64,000 bases of DNA from Datisca glomerata (lineage: Eukaryota; Streptophyta; Magnoliopsida; Cucurbitales; Datiscaceae): contig QANY01008292.1 in the NCBI GenBank assembly GCA_003255025.1, forward strand, positions 32,752 through 96,751, given 5' to 3'. Of this stretch, positions 42,210-52,600 are shown piece by piece. The translations under genes and the position numbers were made by a program. The notes beneath the pieces are model-generated. The model was not told the DNA's origin. It worked only from the letters and a program-made list of their open reading frames with translations, and ran no database searches. The first letter of the stretch is position 1. Each line of letters starts with the position of its first letter.

Positions 42210-43204
42210 TTATGAGCATGCATCTCTCTCCTGAGCCTCTAACAATGCATTCAAAGGGTCATTTCCCAATAAGTTTTGAATTGACTCCATGTGTGCTTCA
42301 GTCAATTTAACTCTAGAAGGAAGATAACTGCAAAACCTTTGGTTGAACCTCCTAATTTCACCTTTGAGTGCCTTAAGCTTCTTACAGAGTCTAAACATTG
42401 CTGTCCTTGAAATCTCAACCCCCAAAACTCTGTCCAGAAGCTGCCAAAACCCTTCTCTTTCAAACCAAAACTCAAAAAACTTGAAGCTTACTCTTGGTTT
42501 ATAGTAGTCCTCCATTGATAAGACAATTGGACTATGATCAGAGATGCTAGGAGGAGCAAAGAGACACTTTGTGTCGGGGAACGAGTCCATCCAGTGAATA
42601 TTTGCCATGGCTCTATCCAGCTTACACACAATAAAGGTTCCATCATGATGCTTGTTTGACCATGTGAATTGACAACCTGAGTATGCAAGGTCCTCAACCT
42701 CAATAGTGAAAGTGCATTTGTTGAAGTCAAAGATGCCTTTATCCCATCCCTTAGCTCCTCCTGATTTCTCACTAGGGGAGGCAATAACATTGAAATCTCC
42801 GGTGATAAGCCATGGGGCATGAGAAGTGAGTGAGTGGTGGGAGCACAAGGATTCACAAAGCTTGTTCCTGATCACTTTAGAATTTGAAGCATATACGAAT
42901 GTGCTATAACATACAACATTAGAATGCTTAATAGTAAGCTTACAAAATAAAACTTGGTCAGTAGTCTCCAAAACTATTACATCAAGTACTTTTGGGTTCC
43001 AAGCAACCCAAATTCTACCTCCTGCTGTAAAATTATAGTTTGCTACCAGCTCCCAATTAGGAAAAATGGCCTTAGCAAGATTAGTGAATTTAAAGTTTTT
43101 CACTTTAGTTTCAAGTAAAGAAAAAAGAGAAAGATTGAAATTCTTACAAAGCTTCCTCAATGGAGCTTATTTTAAGGAGTCATTGAGCCCCCTAATATTC
43201 CATG
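42210..43204 (-). pseudogene. LINE-F ORF2 endonuclease, 316 aa open
   Basis: The frame starts in WNIRGLNDSLK with a stop after it (LK*AP), then is open through SLLETKVKNF (catalytic Glu), FVYASN, ITGDFNVIA (GDFN), LDRAMANIHW and SISDHSPIVL (SDH). All endonuclease motifs are kept except a clean start. ORF1 remnant sequence is joined directly upstream, and the normal ORF2 ATG is lost. Confidence 0.87.
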
Positions 43205-44334
43205 TAGCGGGTACCTAAAACGTGCTCCAAGGATGTCTTGGGCAAAGGCAATGTCAAATCACCTTTATCTTCAGGTACAGCCACAATTAAGACTGATTGT
43301 CGTTGCTCCGAGCTTTGGCTGTCTGTCCTTGCAACCAAAGTTTTAGCTTTGTTGTTGCCAAATGTATGCAAGAGTAGGTGTCCTTTATCCTTTAGCTTTT
43401 GTCCTATCACTTTTTTATCAGAATGCATGTCATTGTCTGTACTCTATGCACAACTAGGGTTAGGCTAGAATTGGTGAGGTGGCAGGAGTTGATTGGCTCT
43501 CATTGACCAATGGACAAAATATTTCACCCTTTTTCATCTCTCTCCTTCGTGCTCCTCCTTTGGCCAGAGAACCCATGGTGATTTGCCTGAGTTTTTCAGA
43601 CAAGGAAAAGCTTGTTTTCTTCTGAACATGCACTTTGTCCTTAGAAGCACCTGTAAAAGCTTCATTTTCAAAACATGGGGCTCCACCAAAGGATGAAGGG
43701 ACCCTTAAAGCACTAGAATCCAGTAAATAACAAGTCATTGTGCACCAGAAAAGAAGAGACCAAAGAAATGTTCCCACAAGACATTGAAAGCTCATCCAAA
43801 CCTTTTACTTGCTCCTCATTAGAGCTAGAAGTAGCCTCATCATTGCCATTAATGACAATTTGGACCTTTCCTCCCTTATTTTGTGAGTTAAGGTTGTAGC
43901 TAAAGGTGCCAAAAAAAGTAGCATGCTCCTCGTCATCTCCATTAATATGAGCATCAAGTGCTTCTGCCACATTTAGTGCATGAACACACTTTCTTTTCAC
44001 CAACTTCTTTGTTCCCCATAGCTAAAATCTTGTCCAAACTTGGAGATTACTCCAAGGAAGAGCTAGAAGCAACTCTGACTTCTGGGGGTGTGATCATACC
44101 AGCACTAAGCACCGGATCTCATCAGAACTCTGAAGTTAAGCGTGCTTGGGTGAGATTAGTACTAAGTTAGATGACCACTTAGGAAGTCCTCGGGTTGCAC
44201 TCCTCTTTTTTTTACCAAAAGAAAAACTCTGACTTCTGGGTTTTCTAGCATCGAACTCCCATCTCCTTTAAACTTTGAAACAGCTTCATGAGACTTATAG
44301 CTTATCTTACCTGAACTTTTCTTACTGATCTTTG
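43205..44334 (-). pseudogene. LINE-F ORF1 N-terminal remnant, without DUF4283
   Basis: Fragments match LINE-H ORF1: SKISKKSSGKISYKSHEAVS, NVAEALDAHINGDDEEHATF, the LSMSCGNISLVSS part, then MHSDKKVIGQKLKDKGHLLL and TSLEHVLGTRYME, where it jumps to the ORF2 endonuclease. The DUF4283 and knuckle part is missing. A 5S rRNA insertion sits at 44087-44224. It has several frameshifts. Confidence 0.85.
44071..44240 (+). pseudogene. Retroposed 5S rRNA, copy 1, with 16-bp TSD
   Basis: AACTCTGACTTCTGGG at 44071-44086 is repeated at 44225-44240. Between them, starting at the normal 5S 5' end (GGTGTGATCATACCAGCAC), is a full-length plant 5S rRNA sequence: ACCGGATCTCATCAGAAC, GAAGTTAAGCGTGCTTGGG, and GGTTGCACTCCT, ending CTTTTTTTTACCAAAAGAAA. 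The uninterrupted ORF1 is seen in LINE-H (48345-48365). A full 5' end, TSD and A-rich 3' end indicate copying from RNA by a LINE machinery. The C-box is degraded (TTAGATGACCACTTAGG), so it is unlikely to be an active gene. Confidence 0.9.
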
Positions 44335-44350
44335 AACCTTGCTGAGTCTT

Positions 44351-47300
44351 TTTTTTCGGTAAAATAAAAAATTGTATAAACCGAAGAAGAAACAAACAAA
44401 TATACAAGGGGCATACCCCAGGAAAAAGACACAAATAAAAAGGAACCAGCCAACACACAAGCTGGAGGCACCCAAACACTAACAGAAGATTACAAGTGAT
44501 AACATCCTAAAGAAACAGAAGAACCAAGCTTAATTGTCAAAAATAGAGGCATTCAATCCCCAGGCAAGCTGAATGGTTTTGTTATCTTCAGTCTCTGAAA
44601 ACCCTTTAAGACTCAAAAATCTACCTTTAATGACATTTCTAATGCAAGCCAATACCACTTTCTTGTCCCTCATTTTGCCCTCAAAGACTCGATTATTTCT
44701 CTCTCTCCAGATATGATAGACAAACGAGCTGAACATAAGCTTCAACATAAGGCTCAAGAAGTAACCTTTCCTAGCTTTCACAAGGAGCCAGGAGATAAGT
44801 TGATTCCAGTTCCTAGGAGAAGACACCAAGCCACACAAACCAACCAAATTCTGCCAAATAAAGCTAGAATAAGGGCAAGAAGCAAACAGGTGTTCAGAAG
44901 ATTCTGAAGGATGCAAGCAAAGAACACAGCTACTAACATTGGAAAACCCAGGAGAGGAGGTCCAAGCAGCCAATCTATCCGCAGTTGCAAGCCTATTAAG
45001 AACAGCAAGCCAAGTAATAAAGCTATATCTGGGAATATGCTTCTTAAACCAAATAAGAGGAGCCCATCTCACTTTTTCACTTGCTGGAGCCAGTTTCCTA
45101 TAAGTGTGCCCCACAGAGAAAAGACCAGAGGGAGAAAGAGTCCAAATCCAAGAGTCCAAAGAGGACTCTTTAGGAGGGGGAAGATGGATCTCTCTAATAG
45201 TGATAAGCTCATGGGAGCTAGAAATAGGCCAGTTCCAAGCTGCATTCTGGATCACTGAGCTGACCTTGGTAGTCCAATCCCAACCTGTACCAAAATAAAT
45301 CCTAGGACCAAACCTTTGAGAAAGAGCCCCCAAAGGGTGCCAAGGGTCCAATAGAAGAGAGATCTGCTCCCCATTTCCCACAAGAGCTTTGCAATACCCA
45401 GCAAACTTGTCTCTGATTTTCAGAATTTTCCTCCAACTCCAAGAAGGATTAGTGGCAAGCTTAACCAAGAAGATAGAGCTCTTCTTGATCAAGAAAAACT
45501 TGCACCAATCCTTCCAAAGGGAAGCTTTATCCAAAGAGACCAGGAACCAGAAATGCTTAGCCACAGCCACTTCATTAGCTAGAGAGAGATCTCTAAGGCC
45601 CAAACCTCCTTGGGACTTATCAAGGCACAAGTCACTCCAAGCCACTTTAGCACCAGAATGCTTTACAGCTGAAGCGTTCCACAAGTAATTCCTAATAACC
45701 ACCTTAATCATATTTAAGATTTTCTTGGGAAGAATAAATAAGCCAGCCCAGTATTGAAAGATAGCATAGAGCACGGATTTAACCAACTGTAATCTTCCAG
45801 CATAAGAAAGGTAGTTAGACTCCCAAGACTTCACCCTAGCTGTGATATGGTCTACTAGGGTGATACAATCTGTTTTTCTAAGCTTTGAGGAAATCAAAGG
45901 AACCCCCAAGTATCTCATAGGTAGCTCCCCAATGCTGAAATTGCACAAGTCCAGAATTGCTTGAGAAGTGGAAGGATGGACCCCAGACATGAAAATCTGA
46001 CTTTTTTGTAGATTAGGTTGAAGACCAGACATGGCCTCAAACAAGTTTAAGCTCTCCATAATAAGATGAACAGAAGTAATATCACCCTTACAGAAGATAA
46101 AGAGATCATCAGCAAAGCACAAGTTAACAATACCAAGCTCCTTACACCTCCAGTGATAGCCAAAGTCCGCTTGATGAGAAGCATGCTTGAGAATACCAGA
46201 AAGAACCTCCATAACCAACACAAACAGATAGGGAGAGATAGGATCACCCTGTCTAAGCCCTTTAGCACCAGAGAAGAAGCCAGTCAACTCCCCATTGACC
46301 ACAATAGAGAAAGAAGGAGAGGAGATACACTCCATCACACAGTTAGAGAAATGATCAGGAAACCCCAAGCAGTCAAAGATTCTCCCGATACTCTCCCAAT
46401 TCAAGCTATCATAAGCCTTTTTTATATCAACCTTGAAAGCACATCTGGGACTATTAGAAGGCCTATGGTAACCTCTAACCAGCTCTTGAGATAAGAGGAT
46501 GTTGTCAGCGATTCTCCTCCCTGGCACAAAAGCAGTCTGGTTGCTACTAATAAGATCAGGGAGCACTCTTTTAAGTCTATCAGCAAGCATTTTAGAAATG
46601 CATTTATAAACAACATTACAACAAGATATAGGCCTAAAGTCACCAACCTTAGAAGGATTGGGGACCTTAGGAATAAGAGCAATGGCAGTAGAGTTAACCT
46701 GTTTCAATAAAGATTGGGAGCTAAAAAACTCCAAAACAGCCTTAGTAACATCTTTGCCCACAACATGCCAACATCTTTTGAAGAAACCAGCAGAGAAGCC
46801 ATCTGGACCAGGGGCTTTACTACTCCCCAAACTAAAGATAGTTGTGTGAACGTCTTCCTCTGTATAAGGGTGGTTGAGGATAGCTAAGTGAGCTTGAGAG
46901 AGCTTATTAGGGAGAATCTGAGAGAGAACACTCCAATCCACCTCCTGGTCAATGTGAGAAGTCCCAAGAAGATTCCTATAATAAGAAAGGATTTGATCTT
47001 TGATAGCCTGGTCATCAGTAATAAGGTCACCCTCCTCATTAACCAACTGATTAATTCTTGATCTGACTCTATTCTTCTTTAGTTTCTGAAAAAAGAAAGA
47101 GGAATTCTGATCACCCAAGGCAAGCCAATCAACTCTGCTTTTTTGCCTCAGAAAATCTTCTTCTGCATTCCTGAGCTTAGTGAAATCAGCTAATCTAATT
47201 TTCTCCTCCTCTTGAAGAGAGACAACACTAGGAGAGGCAATAAGGTCAGCTTGCACTTTAGAGAGGGCTTCTCTAGCCATAAGAGCCCTTTTAGAAATAT

Positions 47301-47500
47301 CTGAGCAAAAAGAGGCATTAAATTTCTTAAGAGCAAATTTAACAGATTTAAGCTTCTTATAGAGACAAAACATGGCTGTCCCAAACACCTCAATCTCCCA
47401 CGCATCCTTAAGAACAGCCCAGAAGCCTTCGAAATCCATCCAAAAATCAAAGAACTTAAAAGAAGGCTTAGGTCTTGCTGAGTTAGCCCTAAGCTGAATA
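44351..47500 (-). mobile_element. LINE-G: family I, 5'-truncated (3.15 kb), with TSD
   Basis: AACCTTGCTGAGTCTT (44335-44350, 47501-47516) flanks it, inside LINE-F ORF1. It carries ORF2 from the end of the endonuclease to the 3' tail. It is nearly the same as LINE-A and LINE-J, and it shares with J several residues (FASCPYS, GFSETED) that differ from LINE-A. Confidence 0.95.
44530..47500 (-). pseudogene. LINE-G ORF2, 5'-truncated, open 969 aa
   Basis: The frame is open from Met at 47439 (MDFEGFWAVLKDAWEIEVFG) and upstream to the truncation at LRANSA. It contains the full reverse transcriptase (DFRPISCCN, RQGDPISPYLF, FADD) and the zf-RVT (C-X2-C-X8-H-X4-C). The endonuclease motifs are cut off. 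As an insertion without promoter it is inert, but its openness marks recent arrival. Confidence 0.93.
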
Positions 47501-47516
47501 AACCTTGCTGAGTCTT

Positions 47517-47633
47517 GGTTTCAAAGTAAGCATCATTCACCATTTTAGAAACTAAGCTCAGCTCCTCCCAGAGGAGGAGCAACAGAAAACACTCACCTGG
47601 TTTCTAGAGAGAAGGGAGAACTTCTCTCTCTCA
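47517..47633 (-). promoter_or_regulatory. LINE-F 5' UTR, hairpin and ORF1 start
   Basis: ATG at 47543 begins MVNDAYFETKTQQ, continued beyond LINE-G at 44334. A perfect 8-bp hairpin (GCTCCTCC-TCTG-GGAGGAGC, 47561-47580) ends 17 nt upstream of the ATG. The 5' end is AGAGAGAAGTTCTCCC. Confidence 0.8.
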
Positions 47634-47898
47634 CAAAAACCTAGCCACAGTGGCCTCTCAGTCTTCTTCTATATTAGCGCTTATCATAGCCATCTTCATC
47701 TCCTTAAAATAATCTGTGACACTTCGGCTATCTTGAGTGAGACCTTGCAGCTTTCGATATAAGTCTCGATAGTAATGGCATGGCACAAACCGTCTCCTCA
47801 TCATGGTTTTCAAGTCTGCCCAAGTCTCTTTGGGACGCTCTCTATTTCTTATTATATTTATCATTAGTTGATCCGACCAATCAATTGCATAATCAATA
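47634..47898 (-). pseudogene. NAG-3 gag middle part
   Basis: The first ten bases are the right TSD of LINE-F. It reads [37 protein letters not shown] and FKEMKMAMISANIEED. It ends with GCATAATCAATA (47887-47898), the left TSD of the LINE-H insertion. Confidence 0.88.
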
Positions 47899-48120
47899 TA
47901 CGCTCAATTTTGGGAGGCAAGGACTTCTCCACATCCTTGATCACTCTTCGGAGAATGTGAGGTGATATGAACCCCACCGACGATTTACGATGAAACCCGA
48001 TAATAATGATGGTTAAAGAACCCCAAGAACATGAAAGACAAGATTGTTGAGCCTTAACCCGTTATCTAGCAAGATAACAACTAAGACTAATAATGAAAGA
48101 AGTACAGCCACAATGTTTAG
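47899..48120 (+). other. Possible 5'-transduced segment (flank and LTR end)
   Basis: 47899-47962 is unassigned. 47963-48100 matches the end of the GYP-A LTR (TGATATGAACCCCACCGA, with AGATTGTTGAGCCTTAACCC). Then LINE 5' UTR begins at ~48121. This fits a transcript started upstream of a LINE that sat in a GYP-A-type LTR elsewhere. A template switch during reverse transcription is the alternative. Confidence 0.65.
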
Positions 48121-48206
48121 AGAGGGAAGCTCTCCCTTCTCTCTAGAAACCAGGTGAGGCTTTTCTGTTGCTCCTCCTTTGGGAGGAGCTGAGCTTAGTT
48201 TCTAAA
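48121..48206 (+). promoter_or_regulatory. LINE-H 5' UTR with hairpin
   Basis: A perfect 8-bp hairpin (GCTCCTCC-TTTG-GGAGGAGC, 48170-48189) ends 17 nt before the ORF1 ATG. GGGAAGCTCTCCCTTCTCTC at the start matches the 5' ends of LINE-C and LINE-F. Confidence 0.78.
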
Positions 48207-50882
48207 ATGGTGAATGATGCTTATTTTGAATCCAAGACTCAGCAAGGTTCAAAGATCAGTAAGAAAAGTTCGGGTAAGATGAGCTTTCAGTCTCATGAAG
48301 ATGTTCTAAAGTTTAAAGGAGATGGGAGTTCGATGCTGGAAAACCCAGAAGTCAGAGTAGCTTCTAGCTCTTCCTTGGAGGAATCTCCAAGTTTGGATCA
48401 AATTTTAGCTATGGAGAACAAAGAAGTTGGTGAGAAGAAGGTGTGTGTTCGTGCACTAAATGTGGTAGAAGCACTTGCTGCTCGTATTAATGGAGATGAC
48501 GAGGAGCATGCTACTTGTTTTGGCACCTTTAGCTACAACCTTAACTCACCAAATAAGGGAGGAAAGGTCCAAATGTCCATTAATGGCAACGACGAGGCTG
48601 CTTCTAGCTCTAATGAGGAGCAAATCAAAGGTTTGGATGAGCTCTCAATGTCTTGTGGTCACATTTCTTTGGTCCCTTCTTCTCAGGTACACAATGACTT
48701 GTTATTACTGGATTCTAGTGCTTTAAGGGTTCCTTCATCATTTGGTGGAGCCCCATGTTTTGTAAATGAAGCTTTTACAGGTTCTTCTAAGGACAAAGAA
48801 CATGTTCAGAAGCAAACAAGCTTTCCCTTGTCTGAAAAACTCAGGCAAATCAGCAAGGGTTCTCTGGCCAACGGAGGAGCACGAAGAAGAGAGATGATCA
48901 AGGGTGAAATATTTTGTCCAATCGTCAATGAGGCTGTACTTGAGAGCCAATCAACTCCTGCCACCTCACCAATTCTAGCTAACCCTAGTTGTGCATGGAG
49001 TACAAACAATGACATGCATTCTGATCAAAAAGTGAAAGGACAAAAGAAAAAGGAGAAAGGACACCTACTCTTGCATACCTTGGGCAACAACAAAGCTAAA
49101 ACTTTGCTTGCAAGGACAGACAGCCTGCCCCAAAACCCGGAGCAAGGACAATCTGTCTTAATTGTGGCTGTACCTGAAGATAAAGGTGATTTGACATTGC
49201 CTTTGCCCAAGACATCCTTGGACCACGTTTTAGGTACCCTTGTACTACCACCTATGCATGGATATGACTCCTCCACGTCAGCTCCATCAAGGACAGACAA
49301 CCTGCCCAGAAACCCAGAGCAAGGACAGCCTCTCTTAATTACAGTTGTACCTGAACATAAAGGGGATTTGACCTTGCCTTTGCTCAAGACATCCTTTGAG
49401 CATGTTTCAGGTACCTTTGTACTACCACCTAAGCATGGAAAGGACACCTCCACGTCAGCTTCATCTTCTCCGACAGCTCGAAAACCTCATTCATCCATTT
49501 TTCAAGAATACAATCAAGTAGTGGATGATCTTGAGTTATATGCTTTTACTCAGGGGTTTAGAAGAAATTGTGAGTATTATCCTTCCCCTAAACCTTTGGA
49601 ACCTTTAAAGAATAAGGAGGTGGCTGCTAAGGGTATTTCTGAAACCTATAAGGGCAACACTATCTACCATAAACTTTGTGAAGCTTCACCTAAAGCTCAA
49701 CAAAAGGATGGATCTTGGGCTGATAAAGTTAAGAGAAACCAACCTAGTAGGTTTGAGCTTGAGTTTCAGGAGTCTACAATTTATGAAGAACATAGGGTCA
49801 TTGTAAAGCTCCCTGACTTTGTTACCAAAGACAGCTTTGCCAAATGGGAGACTTGTTTGGTTGTCTATTTTGTGGGTAAAACAGCTCCATTACACTTGGT
49901 TAAGAGGATTGCGTTGCAGCTTTGGAAAGGGAGAGGTCTCCTTGATGTTCAAGCTTCCAAAGGACTCTTCTATTTCAAGTTTGATAACTTAGAACACCGA
50001 GATTATTTCTTTAAAGATGGACCTTGGCATTTGTTAGGGAAACCTCTTATTCTTCAACCATGGGAGCCTAATGTCAAATTCACAAAGGAAAAGTTAGCTA
50101 AGATCCCCATTTGGGTGAAACTTTGGAATGTACCCCTTGAGTTGAGAACCTCTGAGTCTCTAAGCTACATTGCTAGTGCAGCGGGTAAACCCCTATACTC
50201 ATATCACTTGACTGCAAAAGGAGTGAAAAGAGACTTCGCTAGAATCTGTGTTGAGATTTCAACCAAGTCAAGAATCCTTAAGCATCTTGATATTGATCTT
50301 GGTATTGAAGGATGGGATCCAATTGATGTTTTTGTATAGTATGAAGGCCTACCAAAGAGGTGTGACAAGTGTGATATCTTTGGTCATGATTGTGATTTCA
50401 TCCAGCAACCTAAAACACTTTCTCCTAATCCCCAAACTACAGCCCCATCTCTACCACAATCCAACCCTAGCTCCACCTCAAACTCCCTAAATCACTCCTC
50501 TCCCTCATTCCCTACACATTCCACCCCAAAAAAATCCCCCATTTCTCCCTCAGTTCTCCCAAACACCACTCCCTCAACCCATTTGGATGATGACAGTGGC
50601 TGGATTGAGATTTCATCCAAGAGATCAAGGAAGAAAATCAACTCAGAAGCGGGACTTGAATTGGCCTTAGTGCCAGACCAAGACATAGTTGAAGCTTCCC
50701 CACTAAGGGTGGAACCTATTGAGCACTCAACTGAGGAAGAAGAGGATAATCTTGCTGTCGTGAGCAAGAACCAAGAGCTTTCCACCCCTTCACCTTCTCT
50801 AATCACTTCCAGCTCAAGCAAAAGGAGAAAGAAGAAGAAGAAGAAGAAGAAGGTCAATGGCACACCACCCTGCAATGGGTAG
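48207..50882 (+). pseudogene. LINE-H ORF1 (DUF4283), one in-frame stop
   Basis: It begins MVNDAYFESKTQQGSKI (AAAATGG context) rather than at the upstream Met, which would fall in the hairpin. Low-complexity linker with a tandem duplication (~49090-49470), then SWADKVKRNQPSRF, DUF4283 (GPWHLLGKP, IPIWVKLWNVP) and the short knuckle RCDKCDIFGHDC. A TAG at 50337-50339 stands in place of a Glu codon just before the knuckle; after it the frame is open again to 50882, with a Ser/Pro-rich region and a polylysine tail. So it is a single-mutation loss, or would give a product without knuckle. Confidence 0.88.
49110..49470 (+). repeat. Tandem duplication (~177 bp unit) in LINE-H ORF1 linker
   Basis: Two units share RTD-x-LPxNPEQGQ, VPExKGDLTLP, KTS-x2-HV-x-GT and LPPxHG in order, about 59 codons each. 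LINE-F has the start of the first unit before its deletion. The frame is kept. Confidence 0.85.
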
Positions 50883-50929
50883 AGATAAAGGAGTTGCAGC
50901 TAGTGGGGAAACCCACAACCCACCCATTC

Positions 50930-52600
50930 ATGTTTAATCTTACTACTTGGAATATTAGGGGGCTCAATGACTCCTTAAAACAAGCTGCTGTGAGGAAGCT
51001 TTGTAAAAATTCCAATATTTCTCTTTGTTCTTTACTTGAAACTAAAGTGAAAAACTTTAATCACTAATCTTGCTAAGGCCATTTTTCCTAATTAGGAGGT
51101 GGTACAAACTACAATTTTGCTGCAGGGGGTAGAATTTGGGTTGCTTGGCACCCAAAAGTACTTGATGTAATAGTTTTGGATACTACTGACCAAGTTTTAT
51201 TTTTTAAGCTTACTATTAAGCATTCTAATGTTGTATGTTATATCACATTCGTATATGCTTCAAAGTCTAAAGTGATCAGGAAGAAGCTTTGGGAATCCTT
51301 GTGCTCCCACCAGTCACTCACTTCTCATGCCCCATGGCTTATCACCGGAGATTTCAGTGTTATTGCCTCCCCTAGTGAGAAATCAGGAGGAGCTAAGGGA
51401 TGGGATGATGGCATCTTTGACTTCAACAAATGCACTTTCACTATTGAGGTTGAGGACCTTGCATACTCAGGTTGTCAATTCAAATGGTCAAACAAGCAAA
51501 ATGATGGAACCTTTATTATGTGTAAGTTGGATAGAGCCATGGCAAATATTCACTGGATGGACTCGTTCCCTGACACAAAGTGTCTCTTTGCTCCTCCCGG
51601 CATCTCTGATCACAGTCCAATTGTCTTACAAATGGAGAAGGACTCCTATAAACCAAGAGTAAGCTTCAAGTTTTTTGAGTTTTGGTTTGAAAGAGAAGGG
51701 TTTTGGCAGCTTTTGGATAGAGTTTGGGGGGCTGAGATTTCAGGGACAGCAATGTTTAGGCTCTGTAAGAAGCTTAAGGCACTCAAAGGTGAACTGAGGA
51801 GGTTCAACCAAAGATTTTGCAGTGATCTTCCTTCTAGAGTTAAATTGGCTGAAGCACACATGGAGTCAATTCAAAACTTGTTGGGAAATGACCCTTTAAA
51901 TGCATTGTTACAGGCTCAGGAGAGAGATGCATGCTCCAAATTCTTTGAGCTTAGACATGCTGAAGAGAGCTTCTACAGGCAGAAGTCAAGAGTACAGTGG
52001 CTTCAGTTGGGTGATCAGAACACTTCTTTCTTTTTTCAAAGTATGAAAAAGAATAGATTCAAAACCAGGATTACACACCTGGACAACCAAGGCTCTCTAC
52101 TTACTTCCCATGAGGAGATCCAGGATCATATATTAGATTACTACAAAAATCTCTTGGGTACACCAAATGAAGAAATGGGAGTCAATTGGAGTATACTTGA
52201 TTGTGCTTTGCCAAGAAAGCTTGGACCTTATCAGGTTGTACCTTTGGCTCTTCCCATTGAAGAAAATGAGGTAAAACAAGCTTTTTTCAGTATGGGAAGT
52301 GGCAAAGCTCCTGGACCAGATGGTTTTTCAGCTGGGTTATTTAAGAAAGCCAGGTTAGGGATTTGGATCAGTTTGTAGATTGGATGCTAGCTAATGCAAA
52401 AGGGAAGTCACTTAGAGGAGTCCTAGTTAAGCTAGCTTTTACTTGCTTCATCTATTATATATGGAGACAAAGAAATGCAAGGATTTTTTAAGGCAAAATC
52501 AGAGATTCTAAGATCCTAACTGAAGCTATTTCACAATTAGTCAGATTAAGGCTTTGGGATTCGAAGTGTTTTGGCACAATTATACTAATCTACGTTTAGT
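50930..52600 (+). pseudogene. LINE-H ORF2: endonuclease kept, RT deleted
   Basis: ATG at 50930 begins MFNLTTWNIRGLNDSLKQAA, 47 nt after ORF1. Small indels and stops near 51060-51110 break the endonuclease; then it is open from 51176 to 52378 with ITGDFSVIA (Asn of GDFN changed to Ser), ISDHSPIVL, LGDQNTSFFFQSMKKNR and GKAPGPDGFSAGLFKKA. At about 52350 it jumps, at a GC microhomology, to the C-terminal zf-RVT end. The RT core, including FADD, is missing. Confidence 0.88.

Larger units (their letters stand above)
39283..47633 (-). mobile_element. LINE-F: family II element with nested insertions
   Basis: TSD CAAAAACCTA (39269-39278 and 47634-47643) brackets it, in NAG-3 gag. Minus strand: 5' UTR and ORF1 start (47633-47517), LINE-G insertion, ORF1 N-part with 5S insertion (44334-43205), ORF2 endonuclease and RT (43204-40183), a LINE tail insertion, and zf-RVT/3' UTR (40014-39283). 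The DUF4283 part of ORF1 is deleted. Confidence 0.9.

Noticed and set aside
44087..44224. Functional 5S rRNA gene
   Set aside because: Single copy inside a LINE, with TSD, missing base in the 5' region and a changed C-box; no 5S spacer or tandem array.
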